DNA of 64,000 nucleotides from Prevotella sp. (GTDB lineage Bacteria > Bacillota_I > Bacilli_A > ML615J-28 > CAG-313). Shown here one piece after another: positions 62,233-64,000 of this stretch (position 1 is its first letter; each line of letters starts with the position of its first letter). The notes under the pieces were generated by a model that was given only the letters and a program-made list of their open reading frames with translations, was not told the DNA's origin and did not search any database. Where the stretch lies: positions 58,010-122,009 of the forward strand of contig JAMPDF010000002.1 of the NCBI GenBank assembly GCA_023665755.1, given 5' to 3'. Made by a program: the position numbers and the translations under genes.

Positions 62233-62551
62233 GGTCGAAATCAAATAAGTATTTTAAAGAATGAGAAATATAAAGGTGATGCTTTGCTTTAAAAGTCGTT
62301 TACATTTGCTTTTTTAGAGCATAATACAAAAAAGAATGAAGGCGAAGTTCAACAGTATTATATTGAAAATTCGTATGATGCAATAGTAGAACCTGAAGAA
62401 TGGAAGTAGGTGAAAATCGAATCAGAACGTAGAAATAAACTTAAAGATTCATATGGTTCATCAAGTGTCTTTTCTTCAAAACTAATCTGTGAGGATTGTA
62501 GAGGTGTTAAACATACGATAAAAAAATTATCAAAATGCTTGATTTGGAGTT
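62233..62551 (+). pseudogene. Serine recombinase fragment with two stops
   Basis: One frame reads ILKNEKYKGDALL, stop, KSFTFAFLEHNTKKNEGEV with QQYYIENSYDAIVEPEEWK, stop, VKIESERRNKLKD and then SKLICEDCRG. This is the middle (recombinase domain) and zinc-ribbon start of a large serine recombinase, as in Tn-type mobile elements. The catalytic domain is missing. Confidence 0.7.
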
Positions 62552-62569
62552 AACTCTAAGTAGTATAAT
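62539..62569 (+). promoter_or_regulatory. MerR-type promoter with 19-base spacer
   Basis: TTGATT at 62539-62544 and TATAAT at 62564-62569 are 19 bases apart, and GAGTTAACTC (62547-62556) is a palindrome inside the spacer. Long spacers with a central palindrome are the hallmark of MerR-activated promoters. It lies directly before the merR gene. Confidence 0.75.
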
Positions 62570-62607
62570 AGTTACATATATTAAAAATGGGGGTTAGAGG
62601 TAAGCAA

Positions 62608-62991
62608 ATGACAATTAGAGAAGTAAGTAAAAAGTATAATATTAGCCCTGACACTTTAAGATATTATGAAAAAGTTGGAGTTATAAAGCCAGTTACAAGA
62701 AAAAATGGAATTAGACAATATGGTGATAAAGAAATAGACAATATAGAATTTGTTGTTTGTATGCGTAATGCAGGTATTTCTATTGAAGCTTTGGTTAAGT
62801 ATATCAAACTTTTTGATGAGGGCGACCAAACCGCGGGTCAAAGAAAGCAAATTCTAATTGATGAGCGAGAAAAATTAAAAATAAAGCTAGATGAAATGAA
62901 TAAAGCTATGGATAGATTAAATTATAAAATTGATGTTTATTATAGCGAAATGTTAGAAAAAGAAAATGAAATGTTAAGGAGAAAGAAATGA
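62608..62991 (+). CDS. MerR family transcriptional regulator
   Basis: 127 residues: winged helix MTIREVSKKYNISPDTLRYYEKVGVI, second HTH part IEFVVCMRNAGISIEALVKYI and a C-terminal coiled coil for dimerisation. No cysteine pattern for metal sensing, so it belongs to the small-molecule/aldehyde-type branch. ATG 62608 fits GAGGT; the ATG at 62587 has no site. Its stop overlaps the next start (ATGA). It likely activates its own promoter, which has the 19-base spacer. Confidence 0.88.
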   Translation: MTIREVSKKYNISPDTLRYYEKVGVIKPVTRKNGIRQYGDKEIDNIEFVVCMRNAGISIEALVKYIKLFDEGDQTAGQRKQILIDEREKLKIKLDEMNKAMDRLNYKIDVYYSEMLEKENEMLRRKK

Positions 62992-63980
62992 AAGAATTAA
63001 AATTATCAAACAAATGGGATAAAACTTTTCCTAAATCTCAAAATGTAAATCACAAAAAAGTAACTTTCCACAACAAATATGGAATTACACTTGCAGCTGA
63101 TATGTATGTTCCTAAGAATGTAATAGGTAAACTTCCTGCCATAGCAGTGTGTGGTCCTTTTGGGGCAGTAAAGGAACAATGTAGCGGACTTCATGCACAG
63201 ACAATGGCAGAATATGGTTTTTTGACTATTGCTTTTGATCCATCATTTACAGGTGAAAGTAGTGGTGAACCAAGATTTATGGCAAGTCCTGATATAAACA
63301 CTGAGGACTTTCAAGCGGCTGTAGATTTTCTTTCCTTACAAGAAAATGTAGACGCTGATAAAATAGGAATTATCGGCATTTGCGGTTGGGGTGGCTTAGC
63401 AATAAACGCTGCAGCTCTTGATACAAGAATTAAAGCAACTACAGCTATCACAATGTATGATATGGCACGAGTTAATGCAAATGGCTACTTTGATAGTGAA
63501 AATACGGAAGAAGCAAGATATGCTAAAAAACAGGCTTTAAATGCTCAAAGACTTGTTGATTATAAAAATGGAAACTACGCTCTTGGTGGTGGCGTTGTTG
63601 ATCCACTTCCAAAAGATGCACCATTCTTTGTTAAAGACTATTTTGATTATTACAAAACAAAACGAGGCTATCACAAGCGTTCACTAAATTCAAATGGTGG
63701 TTGGAATGTTGTAGGTTGTATGTCTTTTATAAACCAACCTATTTTAAAATATAGCAATGAAATTAGAAGCGCAGTTCTTGTTATGCATGGAGAAAGAGCT
63801 CATTCACTTTATTTTGGTAAAGATGCTTTTGAAAATATGGTTAAAGATAATCCGTACAAGGATAATAAAGAATTGCTAATTATTCCCGATGCAGTTCATA
63901 CTGACCTTTACGACGGTGGAGGCAAAAATGCAATACCGTTTGATAAACTTGTGGAGTTTTTTAATAAAAATTTAAAATAG
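62988..63980 (+). CDS. Alpha/beta hydrolase (YcjY/dienelactone hydrolase-like)
   Basis: 330 residues. Alpha/beta-hydrolase with N-terminal strand VTFHNKYGITLAADMYVP, oxyanion region VCGPFGAVKEQCSG, nucleophile elbow GICGWGG (Cys instead of Ser, as in dienelactone hydrolases), and the late HGERAHS and PDAVHTDLYD that supply Asp/His. Co-translated with merR, so its substrate or product may be the inducer. Natural substrate unknown. Confidence 0.85.
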   Translation: MKELKLSNKWDKTFPKSQNVNHKKVTFHNKYGITLAADMYVPKNVIGKLPAIAVCGPFGAVKEQCSGLHAQTMAEYGFLTIAFDPSFTGESSGEPRFMASPDINTEDFQAAVDFLSLQENVDADKIGIIGICGWGGLAINAAALDTRIKATTAITMYDMARVNANGYFDSENTEEARYAKKQALNAQRLVDYKNGNYALGGGVVDPLPKDAPFFVKDYFDYYKTKRGYHKRSLNSNGGWNVVGCMSFINQPILKYSNEIRSAVLVMHGERAHSLYFGKDAFENMVKDNPYKDNKELLIIPDAVHTDLYDGGGKNAIPFDKLVEFFNKNLK

Positions 63981-63995
63981 TTTATTGGAGGAAAT

Positions 63996-64000
63996 ATGAA
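63996..64000 (+). CDS. Start of a gene cut by the window end
   Basis: GGAGG at 63987-63991 and ATG at 63996, 15 bases after the hydrolase stop. Only the first codon and two bases are visible; it is probably the third gene of the merR operon. Confidence 0.5.

Overview
The window looks like a chromosomal segment of a low-GC Gram-positive bacterium (Bacillota). The evidence is AT-rich DNA, strong TTGACA-N17-TATAAT promoters, AGGAGG ribosome binding sites, lipobox lipoproteins with an Lgt enzyme, WhiA, VanZ-like and DUF1540/DUF378 proteins, and TGA used as a stop. A glutaminyl-tRNA synthetase, BspA-type leucine-rich-repeat lipoproteins and a tail-less GroEL would fit an Erysipelotrichia-like gut lineage, but no 16S or database search was available, so this is inference.

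Layout. 0.1-2.2 kb: an XRE regulator diverges from birA-bioY, which has a near-perfect BirA-type operator on its promoter. 2.2-10.2 kb: an accessory stretch of mostly single genes (lipoprotein, MATE pump behind a terminator hairpin, a frameshifted Cys-rich protein, MarR-radical SAM-nitroreductase operon, GNAT, CPBP protease, Zn-ribbon protein), several of them behind copies of a dispersed hairpin repeat. 10.4-13.3 kb: two tandem secreted Ig-like (BIG2) proteins sharing a leader that can fold in two exclusive ways. 13.4-17.0 kb: TfoX-like protein, DUF2974 hydrolase, and a two-gene AAA ATPase plus RloB-like pair (possible AbiL-type phage defence). 17.0-20.0 kb: two MATE pumps, the first behind a riboswitch-like leader. 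20.2-38.7 kb: conserved core, groES-groEL-coiled coil-B3/4-glnS-pcrA, ligA-uvrA, vanZ-lgt-ppaX-whiA, DUF378, and envelope lipoproteins. 38.8-42 kb: tRNAs (Glu, Ser, Trp, His, Ser), a DUF1540 protein, a broken MNT-HEPN toxin-antitoxin pair and a ferredoxin. 42.3-49.6 kb: amidase with SPOR repeats, an IbrA/IbrB-like pair, and a MarR-ABC-ABC drug exporter operon with matching operators. 49.7-64 kb: tRNA-Leu with a repeat at its 3' end, a His-less Fic protein, then a surface-protein island (lipoproteins, two giant BspA-type LRR lipoproteins, tandem paralogues) with IS3, serine recombinase and TetR remnants, ending in a MerR-hydrolase operon.

How it works together: the core blocks cover protein folding, tRNA charging, DNA repair (PcrA, LigA, UvrA) and lipoprotein maturation (Lgt), which serves the many lipoproteins around it. 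The rest is efflux, surface display, defence and toxin-antitoxin cargo, with much decay (at least six genes broken by stops or single-base indels).

The best candidates for something undescribed are the paired leader RNA of the BIG2 genes (about 10409-10540 and 11929-12057), the AAA/RloB-like pair, and the dispersed hairpin repeat. All functional calls come from reading motifs by eye; no homology search was run.
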